From: JACDBD01 sp050743385
GTDB taxonomy: Bacteria > Actinomycetota > Acidimicrobiia > IMCC26256 > JACDBD01
Direction of reading: 5' to 3'
Assembly (NCBI GenBank): GCA_050743385.1
Contig: JBOGFJ010000257.1
Location: 1-20,693, forward strand
DNA length: 20,693 nt
Of the stretch, positions 1 to 6,266 are shown one piece after another; the stretch's first letter is position 1; each line of letters opens with the position of its first letter. A program made the position numbers and the translations under genes. The notes below the pieces were generated by a model, which was not told where the DNA came from, made no database searches, and was given only the letters and a program-made list of their open reading frames with translations.

Positions 1-52
1 GCCCCCGGTCCGCCAGGATTGCGCGGGAGCGGCGAGCGAAGCGAGCGCGACC
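1..52. repeat. Direct repeat copy 1 (cut by window edge)
   Basis: These 52 bases are identical to 100-151, giving a 99-bp period; the left end is cut by the window boundary. The inner core, from TTGCGCGGGAGCGGCGAGCG (19-38) to GCGACC (47-52), also occurs in inverted orientation at 3108-3142. The region lies downstream of the nadC stop and holds no gene that I can support. Confidence 0.85.
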
Positions 53-82
53 CGGCAAGCAGGACCTGCCATCCCCGAACGA

Positions 83-105
83 GGGGGCCGGGTTCCCCGG
101 CCCCC
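83..105. terminator. Perfect GC hairpin downstream of nadC
   Basis: GGGGGCCGGG (83-92) pairs perfectly with CCCGGCCCCC (96-105) around a 3-nt loop. It lies about 55 nt past the nadC stop codon in the direction of transcription. There is no U-tract, which is common for hairpin terminators in GC-rich actinobacteria. The right arm runs into repeat copy 2. Copy 1 begins with the same GCCCCC end, so a second such hairpin probably lies just outside the window. Terminator function is inferred. Confidence 0.55.
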
Positions 106-151
106 GGTCCGCCAGGATTGCGCGGGAGCGGCGAGCGAAGCGAGCGCGACC
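100..151. repeat. Direct repeat copy 2
   Basis: This is the second exact 52-bp copy of 1-52. It ends 8 bases from the nadC stop codon. Its core resembles the inverted copy at 3108-3142 next to panC and panD, so the element looks like a dispersed intergenic repeat rather than a local tandem only. Confidence 0.85.
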
Positions 152-158
152 AAGAGAG

Positions 159-1001
159 TCAGTCCAGATCGAGGGCGAGATCGAGGATGGGCGCGGAGTG
201 CGTCATCGCGCCGACCGAGACGAAGTCGGCGCCGGCTTCCGCATAGGCGCGCACGGTGTCGAGGTGGACACCGCCCGACACTTCGACGGGGATGGCGCCG
301 CCGAGCACCGCCACGGCCTCGCGGACGTCGGCGGGGCTCATGTTGTCGACGAGCACGAGGTCGGGACCCACCGTCTTGGCCTCGGCGACCTGCTCCAGAG
401 AGTCGCATTCGACCTCGACGACCCGGCCGGGCCAGCTCGCCCGCGCCCGCTCGACCGCCTCGGAGAGCGGCCGGTGGGCCAGATGGTTGTCCTTGATGAG
501 GACGGCGTCGGACAGGCATTCGCGGTGGTTGAACCCGCCGCCGGCGCGCACGGCAGCCTTCTCGAGTGCACGCAACCCGGGCAGCGTCTTGCGCGTGTCG
601 CGGATGCGCGCGCCGGTGCCCGCGACCGCGTCGACGAATTGGCGGGTGAGCGTCGCGACGCCGGAGCAGTGACACAGCAGGTTCAGCGCGGTGCGCTCGG
701 CGCCGAGAAGGGAACGGGCCGGGCCTTCGACGCGGCCGAGTTCGGCTCCGGGGTCGACGTCGTCACCGTCGGCGACCGTCCAGCGCACCATGACCGACGG
801 GTCGACCTGACGGAACACCTCGGTGGCCGCCGCCGTGCCCGCGATCACGCCACCGCCCCGGGCGACGAAGCGACCGGCGCCGGGCGCGTCCTCGGGCACG
901 ACCGCGAGCGACGTGAGATCGCCGAGCGCGCCGAAGTCCTCCTCGAGGGCGGCACGGACGACCGCGCGCACAGCCGCGACCGGCGGGTCGAAGCCGCTCA
1001 T
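159..1001 (-). CDS. nadC: Nicotinate-nucleotide pyrophosphorylase (quinolinate phosphoribosyltransferase)
   Basis: This 280-residue protein has the usual length for NadC. The enzyme joins quinolinate and PRPP to give nicotinate mononucleotide, CO2 and pyrophosphate in de novo NAD synthesis in the cytoplasm. Visible family motifs are ERTALNLL (102-109), TRKTLPGLR (136-144), GGGFNHR (154-160), LIKDNH (168-173), VEVE (195-198), VDNM (218-221) and the late SGG and SVGA phosphate-binding stretch. The frame stays open upstream into the nadB tail, but ATG at 1001 is chosen. It gives the family N-terminus (MSGFDPP, then VRAALEEDFGALGDLT) and has GGAAG about 7 nt upstream. The gene follows nadB after an 88-nt gap that holds a long hairpin. 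nadA is not in the window. Confidence 0.95.
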   Translation of the reverse strand: MSGFDPPVAAVRAVVRAALEEDFGALGDLTSLAVVPEDAPGAGRFVARGGGVIAGTAAATEVFRQVDPSVMVRWTVADGDDVDPGAELGRVEGPARSLLGAERTALNLLCHCSGVATLTRQFVDAVAGTGARIRDTRKTLPGLRALEKAAVRAGGGFNHRECLSDAVLIKDNHLAHRPLSEAVERARASWPGRVVEVECDSLEQVAEAKTVGPDLVLVDNMSPADVREAVAVLGGAIPVEVSGGVHLDTVRAYAEAGADFVSVGAMTHSAPILDLALDLD

Positions 1002-1020
1002 CGCGCGCTTCCATTGCTGC

Positions 1021-1064
1021 GTTGCGTCGGAAACAGCGCGCAGAGCGCCGGTTTCCGACCCAAC
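1021..1064 (-). promoter_or_regulatory. Long inverted repeat in the nadB-nadC gap
   Basis: GTTGCGTCGGAAAC (1021-1034) pairs with GTTTCCGACCCAAC (1051-1064) at 13 of 14 positions. Inside this, GCGC (1036-1039) can pair with GCGC (1045-1048). In the nadBC transcript this forms a strong hairpin. It ends 19 nt before the nadC start and leaves the GGAAG ribosome-binding sequence outside the stem. It could be an attenuator, a processing or stability element, or two half-sites for a repressor; the sequence alone does not decide. Confidence 0.6.
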
Positions 1065-1089
1065 TCGGGGGAGGCTGGTCGCAGCAAGG

Positions 1090-2670
1090 TCATCGGGCGG
1101 GCTCGGGGGCGGGGGCCGGCAGCGGGACGAAGGCGGCTTCGCCACCGGCGAAGACGAAGCGGCCGAGGAAGGCGCTCGAGCTCTCGGGGTAGTCGAGGCG
1201 CGTGTGCGTGCCGCGGGACTCGCGGCGGGCGGTGGCGGCATCGACGAGTGCCCGCCCGACCGTGACCAGGTTGCGCACCTCGGGTGACGACGGCCGCGGG
1301 AGGGCGGCCAGGCTCCGGGCGGCATGATCGAGGCTCGCGGCGTCGCGCAGCACCCCCGCGTCCCTCGTCATGATGCGCTGCACGTCGGGACGAGTCGTGC
1401 TGCCGGGAGCCGCCGCCGGGGCCGGCGCGTGAGCCTCGGCGGTCACCCCGCGCAGCACGCCCGTCGGCTGCGGCGAGTCGCGCCCGGCCTCGATCGCATC
1501 GACAGCACGGTGCGCGAACACGAGCCCGTCGAGCAACGAGTTCGACGCCAACCGGTTGGCGCCGTGCACGCCCGAGCAGGCCGCTTCGCCGCAGGCCCAC
1601 AGACCGGGCAGCGTGGTGGCGCCGTCGAGGTCGGTGCACACACCGCCCGACAGGTAGTGCGCGGCGGGAGCGACGGGCAGCAGGTCGCGGGTGGGGTCGA
1701 GGCCCACCTCGTTGCACGCGTGCCAGATCGTGGGGAACCGCGCCGCGAAGCCGTCGATCGACGTGGCATCGAGCCACAGGTGCTCCAGTCCCCGTTCGTT
1801 GATCCGGCGGGTGATCGCACGAGCCACCACGTCGCGGGGCGCGAGGTCGCCGAGGGGGTGCTCGTCGGCCATGAACGCCACCCCCTTCTCGTCGCGCAGC
1901 ACGGCGCCTTCGCCCCGCAGCGCCTCGGACAGGAGCGGGCGGGGCATCGACGGATGATCGAGGGCGGTGGGGTGGAACTGCATGAACTCCACGTCGGCGA
2001 CGGCTACGGCTGCCCGCAGCGCCATCGCGATGCCGTCGCCCGTCGACAGAGTCGGGTTGGTGGTCACCGCGAAGCACTGGCCGGCGCCGCCGGTGGCGAG
2101 CATGGTGTGGCGCGCCCGCACGTCGACGGCATCACCGACGGGATCGATCGCCCGCACGCCGGCGGCGCGCCCGTGTTCCACGAGCAGGTCGAGGGCGAGC
2201 CAGCGCTCCCGCACCTCGGCCGCGGTCGCTCGTACAGCCTCGACCAGTGCCCGCTCGATCTCGGCACCAGTGGCGTCGCCGCCGGCGTGGACGACCCGGG
2301 CGACGGAATGGCCACCCTCGCGGGCGAGAGCGAGCGACGCCGCCTCACCGTCGCCGGTGCGGTCGAACTCGGCCCCCATCACCATCAGGTCGTGCACTCG
2401 GTCGGGGCCCTCCGATACCAACACGCGCACGGCGTCGGCGTCGCAGAGCCCGGCACCGGCGGCCAGCGTGTCGGAAAGGTGCAGCTCCGGCGAGTCGTCG
2501 CTGTCGAAGAGCGCGGCCGCGATCCCGCCCTGCGCGTAGCGAGTCGCCGAGTGCGCGAGCTCGCCCTTGGTGAGCACGAGCACCGAGTGACCCGCGCGGG
2601 CGGCGCGCACCGCAGCCGAGAGCCCGGCGACGCCGCTCCCGAGCACGAGCAGATCGAACCGCCCAGGCAT
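1090..2670 (-). CDS. nadB: L-aspartate oxidase
   Basis: This 526-residue FAD enzyme oxidises L-aspartate to iminoaspartate, the first step of bacterial NAD synthesis. The N-terminal dinucleotide-binding motif GSGVAGLSAA is at 11-20. RYAQGGIAAA follows at about 44-53, HSVARVVHAGGDATG at 121-135, then FMQFHPTAL and the C-terminal FAD segment LPGLWACGEAACSGVHGANR. The HANRLASNSLL-type ending separates aspartate oxidases from most fumarate reductase and succinate dehydrogenase flavoproteins, together with the lack of a sulfur-protein partner gene. The start is ATG at 2670. No Shine-Dalgarno precedes it, but a -10-like hexamer does, so the mRNA may be leaderless. The gene lies 28 nt after panD and is followed by nadC. 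Its partner nadA (quinolinate synthase) must be elsewhere. Confidence 0.95.
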   Translation of the reverse strand: MPGRFDLLVLGSGVAGLSAAVRAARAGHSVLVLTKGELAHSATRYAQGGIAAALFDSDDSPELHLSDTLAAGAGLCDADAVRVLVSEGPDRVHDLMVMGAEFDRTGDGEAASLALAREGGHSVARVVHAGGDATGAEIERALVEAVRATAAEVRERWLALDLLVEHGRAAGVRAIDPVGDAVDVRARHTMLATGGAGQCFAVTTNPTLSTGDGIAMALRAAVAVADVEFMQFHPTALDHPSMPRPLLSEALRGEGAVLRDEKGVAFMADEHPLGDLAPRDVVARAITRRINERGLEHLWLDATSIDGFAARFPTIWHACNEVGLDPTRDLLPVAPAAHYLSGGVCTDLDGATTLPGLWACGEAACSGVHGANRLASNSLLDGLVFAHRAVDAIEAGRDSPQPTGVLRGVTAEAHAPAPAAAPGSTTRPDVQRIMTRDAGVLRDAASLDHAARSLAALPRPSSPEVRNLVTVGRALVDAATARRESRGTHTRLDYPESSSAFLGRFVFAGGEAAFVPLPAPAPEPAR

Positions 2671-2676
2671 GGGGTC

Positions 2677-2682
2677 AGCCTA
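2677..2682 (-). promoter_or_regulatory. Candidate -10 hexamer for nadB
   Basis: TAGGCT on the minus strand fits TANNNT and ends exactly 6 nt before the nadB ATG, the spacing expected for a leaderless transcript. No good -35 is visible 16-18 nt upstream, and no Shine-Dalgarno precedes nadB. The promoter is inferred. Confidence 0.4.
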
Positions 2683-2698
2683 CGACCGACTTCCGCGG

Positions 2699-3088
2699 CT
2701 ACGGGGCCAGTTCGTGCAGCTCCCGGTCAAGCGCCTGGAACTCGGCGTCGGTCGGGCGGTTGCGCGAGTCGACGAGCACGATCTTCGGCGCGTAGCCGTC
2801 GAGCTCTGCCTCGTCGTACTGCGCGTAGCTGATCACGATGATGCGGTCGCCGGTGTGCACGAGCCGAGCCGCGGCGCCGTTGAGGATGGCGTCGCCCTCG
2901 TCACCGCACATCACATAGGTCTCGAAGCGGACGCCGTTGTCGATGTCGAGCACCGCGACCTGCTCGTACTCGCGCAGGTCGGCCAGCTCCATCAGGCGCG
3001 GACACAGCGTGATCGACCCCTCGTAGGTGAGGTCGGCGCCGGTGACCGTGGCCCGGTGGATCTTCGACTTCATCATCGTCCGGTGCAT
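2699..3088 (-). CDS. panD: Aspartate 1-decarboxylase (pyruvoyl enzyme)
   Basis: This 129-residue protein is made as a proenzyme that cleaves itself between Gly24 and Ser25 (YEGS) to form the pyruvoyl cofactor. It then converts L-aspartate to beta-alanine for pantothenate. From the chosen start, Lys9, Arg54, Thr57 and Tyr58 fall at the same numbers as in the E. coli enzyme, which supports ATG at 3088 over the adjacent in-frame ATG at 3091. A strong AGGAGG lies 5 nt before 3088 but only 2 nt before 3091. The gene follows panC after 31 nt, and a dispersed repeat covers the panC-panD junction. The C-terminal tail (EFQALDRELHELAP) is acidic and differs from E. coli. Confidence 0.95.
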   Translation of the reverse strand: MHRTMMKSKIHRATVTGADLTYEGSITLCPRLMELADLREYEQVAVLDIDNGVRFETYVMCGDEGDAILNGAAARLVHTGDRIIVISYAQYDEAELDGYAPKIVLVDSRNRPTDAEFQALDRELHELAP

Positions 3089-3093
3089 CATGT

Positions 3094-3099
3094 CCTCCT
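3094..3099 (-). promoter_or_regulatory. Strong ribosome-binding site of panD
   Basis: AGGAGG is complementary to the 16S rRNA tail. It is placed 5 nt before ATG 3088 and only 2 nt before ATG 3091, and so decides the start in favour of 3088. It is the clearest Shine-Dalgarno in the cofactor block, where most genes rely on overlap coupling or appear leaderless. Confidence 0.75.
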
Positions 3100-3107
3100 G
3101 CTCGCCT

Positions 3108-3142
3108 GGTCGCAGCTCGCTACGCTCGCCGCTCCCGCGCAA
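3108..3142. repeat. Dispersed repeat, inverted copy overlapping the panC 3' end
   Basis: On the minus strand this 35-nt segment matches the core of the repeats at 19-52 and 118-151, with one A-to-T change and one inserted T. Read in the panC frame it encodes LARERRA plus the TAG stop, so the A-to-T change creates the panC stop codon. The rest of the element runs to within 20 nt of the panD start. Confidence 0.8.
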
Positions 3143-4034
3143 GCCCTATGGGTGTGATGACGCCGAGGTCGGTGGTGACCTCGCCGCCGGCGATCGTGAT
3201 CATGATGTTGTCGATGAGGCGGGCGCTCCCGACCCGGGCCGCGACCGCGACGAGGACCTCGCCGTCGAGGTACTCGACCGCCTCCAGGTCGTCGGCCCGC
3301 CGGACTTCGGCGTACTCGTGCGCGACCAGCGGCTCGCTCGCCACCATCGACTCGATGCCGCGCCTGAGCACGGATGGGTCGCGCTCCCCGGCGACCACTG
3401 CGTGGGCTGCGGCACGCAACGCCCGAGGGAGCACCGTGGCCGCCCGCCGCTCCTCCGCCGACAGGTAGGCGTTCCGGCTCGACATCGCGACGCCATCGCG
3501 CTCGCGCACCACGGGGCAGCCCACCACCGTGACCGGAAGATCGAGGTCGAGGGCCATTCTCCGCACCACCGCGAACTGTTGCGCGTCCTTCCGGCCGAAG
3601 TACGCGGTGCAGGGGCCGACCATCGCGAACAGCTTGGTGACCACGGTTGTGACCCCGTCGAAGTGCGTCGGGCGCGCGCCACCGCAGAGCCCCGTGGTCA
3701 GGCCGTCGACGTGGACGGTGGTGCGGGTCGGCTCCGGGTACATCTCGGCGACGCTCGGGGTGAAGAGCACGTCGACGCCCTCGGCCTCCGCCGCGGCGCG
3801 GTCGCCCTCGGGATCGCGGGGATAGCCGTCGAGGTCCTCTCCGGCGCCGAACTGCAGGGGGTTCACAAAGATCGTCACCACCACGAGGTCGTGCTCCGAT
3901 CGGGCGGCGCGCATGAGCGAGCGGTGGCCCTCGTGGAAGAACCCCATCGTCGGAACGAGGCCGACTGTCTTCCCTTCGTGCCGGGCGGCGTCGCACGTCT
4001 CGCGGAGATCGGCGACGCGCTCGAGTGCGATCAC
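3120..4034 (-). CDS. panC: Pantoate--beta-alanine ligase (pantothenate synthetase)
   Basis: This 304-residue protein condenses pantoate and beta-alanine with ATP, via pantoyl adenylate, to give pantothenate. It is a nucleotidylyltransferase-fold enzyme with HEGH at 34-37 (the HIGH-type motif), PTMGFFHEGH around 28-37, the FVNPLQF stretch (56-62), YFGRKDAQQ (145-153) and the second ATP motif MSSRN (184-188). The GTG at 4034 is chosen because it yields the family N-terminus and forms a four-base GTGA overlap with the stop of the upstream DUF2520 gene. The last seven residues and the stop lie in a dispersed repeat. The product of the downstream panD supplies its beta-alanine substrate. panB is not in the window. 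Confidence 0.95.
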   Translation of the reverse strand: MIALERVADLRETCDAARHEGKTVGLVPTMGFFHEGHRSLMRAARSEHDLVVVTIFVNPLQFGAGEDLDGYPRDPEGDRAAAEAEGVDVLFTPSVAEMYPEPTRTTVHVDGLTTGLCGGARPTHFDGVTTVVTKLFAMVGPCTAYFGRKDAQQFAVVRRMALDLDLPVTVVGCPVVRERDGVAMSSRNAYLSAEERRAATVLPRALRAAAHAVVAGERDPSVLRRGIESMVASEPLVAHEYAEVRRADDLEAVEYLDGEVLVAVAARVGSARLIDNIMITIAGGEVTTDLGVITPIGLARERRA

Positions 4035-4876
4035 GACGCAAACGCTCCCATGACGAGGGCGTCCAGCTCCGGGTCGTCGTGCTCGGTGAGGCGCAGCGCG
4101 GTGGCGGCGAGCGCGCGGTATGCGTCGCGTTCGCCGTCGGGCAAAGCGTCGATGTGCGCGGCCACTGTGGCTGCGTCGCCACGTGCCACTGGACCCGTGA
4201 GCGCAGCCGCCGGGCCCAACTCGTCGACATTGTCGAGCGTCGCCCGTATCAACGGGAGGAACGCGGCCAGCGGTACGCCCGCGTCCGCAGCAAGTCGTTC
4301 GACCTGCCCGAGCAGCGCCACGAGGTGATTGGAGGCGACGCACGCGGCGGCGTGGTAGCCGACACGATGGGCTGCGTCGATGCGGAAGGGTCGCATGCCA
4401 AGAGTCAATGCGAGGCGCTCCATCCGCTCCGCCGGCCCTTCGACCGCGCACCAAGAACCCGGAAGGCGCGCCCGGCCGATCTCGGCCGACGGCAGCGCCT
4501 GCAGCGGATGCAGTGATCCGACGGCGACGTCGGGGCGGGCGACCACGAGGTCGTCGAACTCGTCCAGCGATCGCGCTCCCGAGAGGTGCAGCACCAGCGC
4601 GTCCGGGCGCAGCGAGGGCGCGAGCGCGGTCGCGGCGCCGGCGATGGCGGTGTCGGGTGTCGCCACGACCACCACGTCGGCGTCGCGTCCCGCGTGCTCG
4701 ACCGGGACTGCGCGCGTGCCCAGCACGGCCGCCGTGTCGCGGGTGGAGGGCGTGTCGGGCGCGCGCCCGGCGACAGCCGTCGCCCTCCAACCGCGCGCGA
4801 CGAGCGCGAGCGCGAGCGCGGTGCCGGCGCGACCGGGGCCGACGAGGGCGAACCGGGAAGGGCTCCTGGCGTCCAC
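4031..4876 (-). CDS. Rossmann-fold DUF2520 protein, candidate ketopantoate reductase
   Basis: This protein has about 281 residues. The N-terminal NAD(P)-binding Rossmann domain carries LVGPGRAGTALA near residue 12, followed by VVVATPD. The C-terminal half is the all-helical DUF2520 type (GYHAAACVASNHLVALLGQVERLAADAG), like 6-phosphogluconate dehydrogenase and ketopantoate reductase. A DUF2520 gene also sits directly upstream of panC in Mycobacterium tuberculosis (Rv3603c). The PanG ketopantoate reductase reported in Francisella is, as I recall and have not checked, of this architecture. Reduction of ketopantoate to pantoate is therefore a reasonable inference, not shown. GTG 4876 is preferred because GAAAGG lies 5 nt upstream; GTG 4882 would overlap that signal. 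The stop overlaps the panC start by four bases. Confidence 0.8.
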   Translation of the reverse strand: MDARSPSRFALVGPGRAGTALALALVARGWRATAVAGRAPDTPSTRDTAAVLGTRAVPVEHAGRDADVVVVATPDTAIAGAATALAPSLRPDALVLHLSGARSLDEFDDLVVARPDVAVGSLHPLQALPSAEIGRARLPGSWCAVEGPAERMERLALTLGMRPFRIDAAHRVGYHAAACVASNHLVALLGQVERLAADAGVPLAAFLPLIRATLDNVDELGPAAALTGPVARGDAATVAAHIDALPDGERDAYRALAATALRLTEHDDPELDALVMGAFAS

Positions 4877-4912
4877 ATGCACCTTTCGTTCCAGGCCCTG
4901 ACGGGTCCCGGA

Positions 4913-5404
4913 CTACTGAGGCGTTGGCAGGGTCAATGCTACTTCGGTGCGGTGGACCCCCCGCCACCCCGAGCGGGGGACGACGGCGAGCCCGGGATCG
5001 AGGTCGCCGAGGGGCGCGAGCACGAAGGCGCGCTCGAAGAGGCGGGCGTGGGGCACGGTCAGGTCGGGCTCGTCCACCAGCTCGTGGCCGACCAGGAGGA
5101 TGTCGACGTCGAGGGGCCGCGGTCCCCACCGCTCCCCGCCCGGCGTCCGCCCCGCGGCCGCCTCGAGCCGCTTGGCGACGTCGAGCAGATCACGGGGAGA
5201 GAGGGTTGTCTCGAGCGCGACGACGGCATTGAGGTAATCGCCCTGGGGCGGGCCGCCGACGGGCTCGGTTTCGTAGACGGGCGAGACGGCGACGACGCGG
5301 ACACCCGTCGTCGCCGCCAGACCGTCTATCGCACCCTGGAGGTGCGCGACCCGATCGCCCTCGTTCGACCCCAGCCCGAGGTAGGCGCGGCGTTCCTCGC
5401 TCAC
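4913..5404 (-). CDS. folK: 2-amino-4-hydroxy-6-hydroxymethyldihydropteridine pyrophosphokinase
   Basis: This 163-residue protein transfers pyrophosphate from ATP to 6-hydroxymethyl-7,8-dihydropterin, the step before dihydropteroate synthase. It shows the family start AYLGLGSNEGD (7-17), the VSPVYETEPVGGPPQGDYLN substrate segment (40-59), and the signature RWGPRPLDVDIL (92-103) with the Mg-binding aspartates Asp99 and Asp101. VPHARLFERAFVLAPL follows. An upstream open stretch in the same frame has no pterin-kinase features. GTG 5404 is chosen because it overlaps the folB stop as GTGA and gives normal length. The next gene (DUF2520) starts 36 nt after the stop. Confidence 0.95.
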   Translation of the reverse strand: MSEERRAYLGLGSNEGDRVAHLQGAIDGLAATTGVRVVAVSPVYETEPVGGPPQGDYLNAVVALETTLSPRDLLDVAKRLEAAAGRTPGGERWGPRPLDVDILLVGHELVDEPDLTVPHARLFERAFVLAPLGDLDPGLAVVPRSGWRGVHRTEVALTLPTPQ

Positions 5405-5754
5405 CGCTCGATGCGCACCGCGACGTGGTCGACCATGGCGCGCACCGGGGGATGCAGCTTGCGCACGGTCACGCTGACGCCGGTGACGCGCGGGTCGGAA
5501 CCGCAGACCTCGGCGATCCGCGCCGCCAACCGCTCCAACAGCTGATACCGCTCCGACTGGACGACGCGACTCACGGCTTCGCATACCGCCGAATAGTCGA
5601 CGGTGTCGTCGAGGGCGTCACTCGCGCCGGGGTCGGCCAGGTCGACGAGCAGCTCCACGTCCACCTCGAACGGCTGGGGGCGGGTCTGCTCCTCGGGGAG
5701 CGCGCCGTGCACACCCAGCTCGCGCAGCCCGGCGATCACGATGCGGTCGGTCAC
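5401..5754 (-). CDS. folB: Dihydroneopterin aldolase
   Basis: This 117-residue protein cleaves 7,8-dihydroneopterin to 6-hydroxymethyl-7,8-dihydropterin and glycolaldehyde. Family marks are GLRELGVHGALPEEQ (9-23) with the conserved Glu22, TVDYSAV (51-57), the YQLLERLA pterin-binding segment with Glu74, and the catalytic-type Lys99 in VTVRKLHPPV. It starts with GTG at 5754, which overlaps the stop of the phosphatase-like gene as GTGA, and its own stop overlaps the folK start the same way. The order folP, phosphatase-like gene, folB, folK differs from the usual directly adjacent folP-folB-folK. Confidence 0.94.
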   Translation of the reverse strand: MTDRIVIAGLRELGVHGALPEEQTRPQPFEVDVELLVDLADPGASDALDDTVDYSAVCEAVSRVVQSERYQLLERLAARIAEVCGSDPRVTGVSVTVRKLHPPVRAMVDHVAVRIER

Positions 5755-6266
5755 GGAGCTCGGACGATGTGCTCGTCGAGGGTGGTGGCGACGATCTCGC
5801 GGCCGATCGAACCGAGCTGTCGACCGGTGAGGCGCTCGATGATGACGAGTGCATGGGGCCCCTCGTTGATGACGCCGGTGTAGAGCAGGTAGCCGGCCAT
5901 CACGCCCAGGATTCGGTCTCCGAACTCCTCGTGGTGCACGAGAACTCGTTCGTCGGGCTTGTCGAGCCAACCCGCGATGGTGGCGTAGATCTCACCCAGT
6001 CGCTCACCGAGCTCGTCGTGACGACCGAGGGGGACGTGCGCGTAATCGATGTCGGCTTCCTCGTAGGCGTGGAGGTTGTGGGGCGAGTCGAGCAGGGTCA
6101 GCACGTGGGTGAAGCCGTGGCCGGCCAGCCAGATGAGCTCCTCTTGGCGGCGCACCTTCCGGTGGTTGCGCGCGAACCCGCCGGGCCGCTCGGAGGCCGC
6201 GAGCCGGTCGCGGATGATCCAGCAGAAGTAGCGCGGCTCGAGGCCCTGGGCCCAGCGTCCTCTCAC
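5751..6266 (-). CDS. Protein-tyrosine/dual-specificity phosphatase-like protein lacking the catalytic cysteine
   Basis: This 171-residue protein has the layout of a small dual-specificity phosphatase. FTHVLTLLD (52-60) looks like an early core strand. DIDYAHVPLGRHD (72-84) resembles the general-acid segment. VLVHHEEFGDRILGVMAGYL (108-127) aligns with the P-loop and following helix (VHCX5R, then SATVVAAYL). His112 occupies the position of the nucleophilic Cys while Arg118 is kept, so ordinary phosphatase chemistry is not expected. No signal peptide is seen, and the N-terminus has aromatic residues (PRYFCWIIRD). It sits between folP and folB with GTGA overlaps on both sides, so it is co-translated with folate enzymes. 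A substrate-binding, scaffold or metal-binding role is possible. The function is not known to me. Confidence 0.8.
   Translation of the reverse strand: MRGRWAQGLEPRYFCWIIRDRLAASERPGGFARNHRKVRRQEELIWLAGHGFTHVLTLLDSPHNLHAYEEADIDYAHVPLGRHDELGERLGEIYATIAGWLDKPDERVLVHHEEFGDRILGVMAGYLLYTGVINEGPHALVIIERLTGRQLGSIGREIVATTLDEHIVRAP

Noticed and set aside
1..151. Attachment site or CRISPR-like array
   Set aside because: There are only two identical 52-bp units with a GC hairpin between them. No integrase, cas gene or tRNA end is nearby, so it is better described as a dispersed intergenic repeat.
3120..5129. A single 669-codon open frame covering panC and the DNA upstream
   Set aside because: Only the part from GTG 4034 matches PanC. 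The upstream part runs in another frame over the DUF2520 and folK genes and is low-complexity Arg-rich sequence.
5751..6266. Active dual-specificity phosphatase call
   Set aside because: The nucleophilic Cys of the P-loop is His, so catalytic phosphatase function is not supported despite the fold-like layout.
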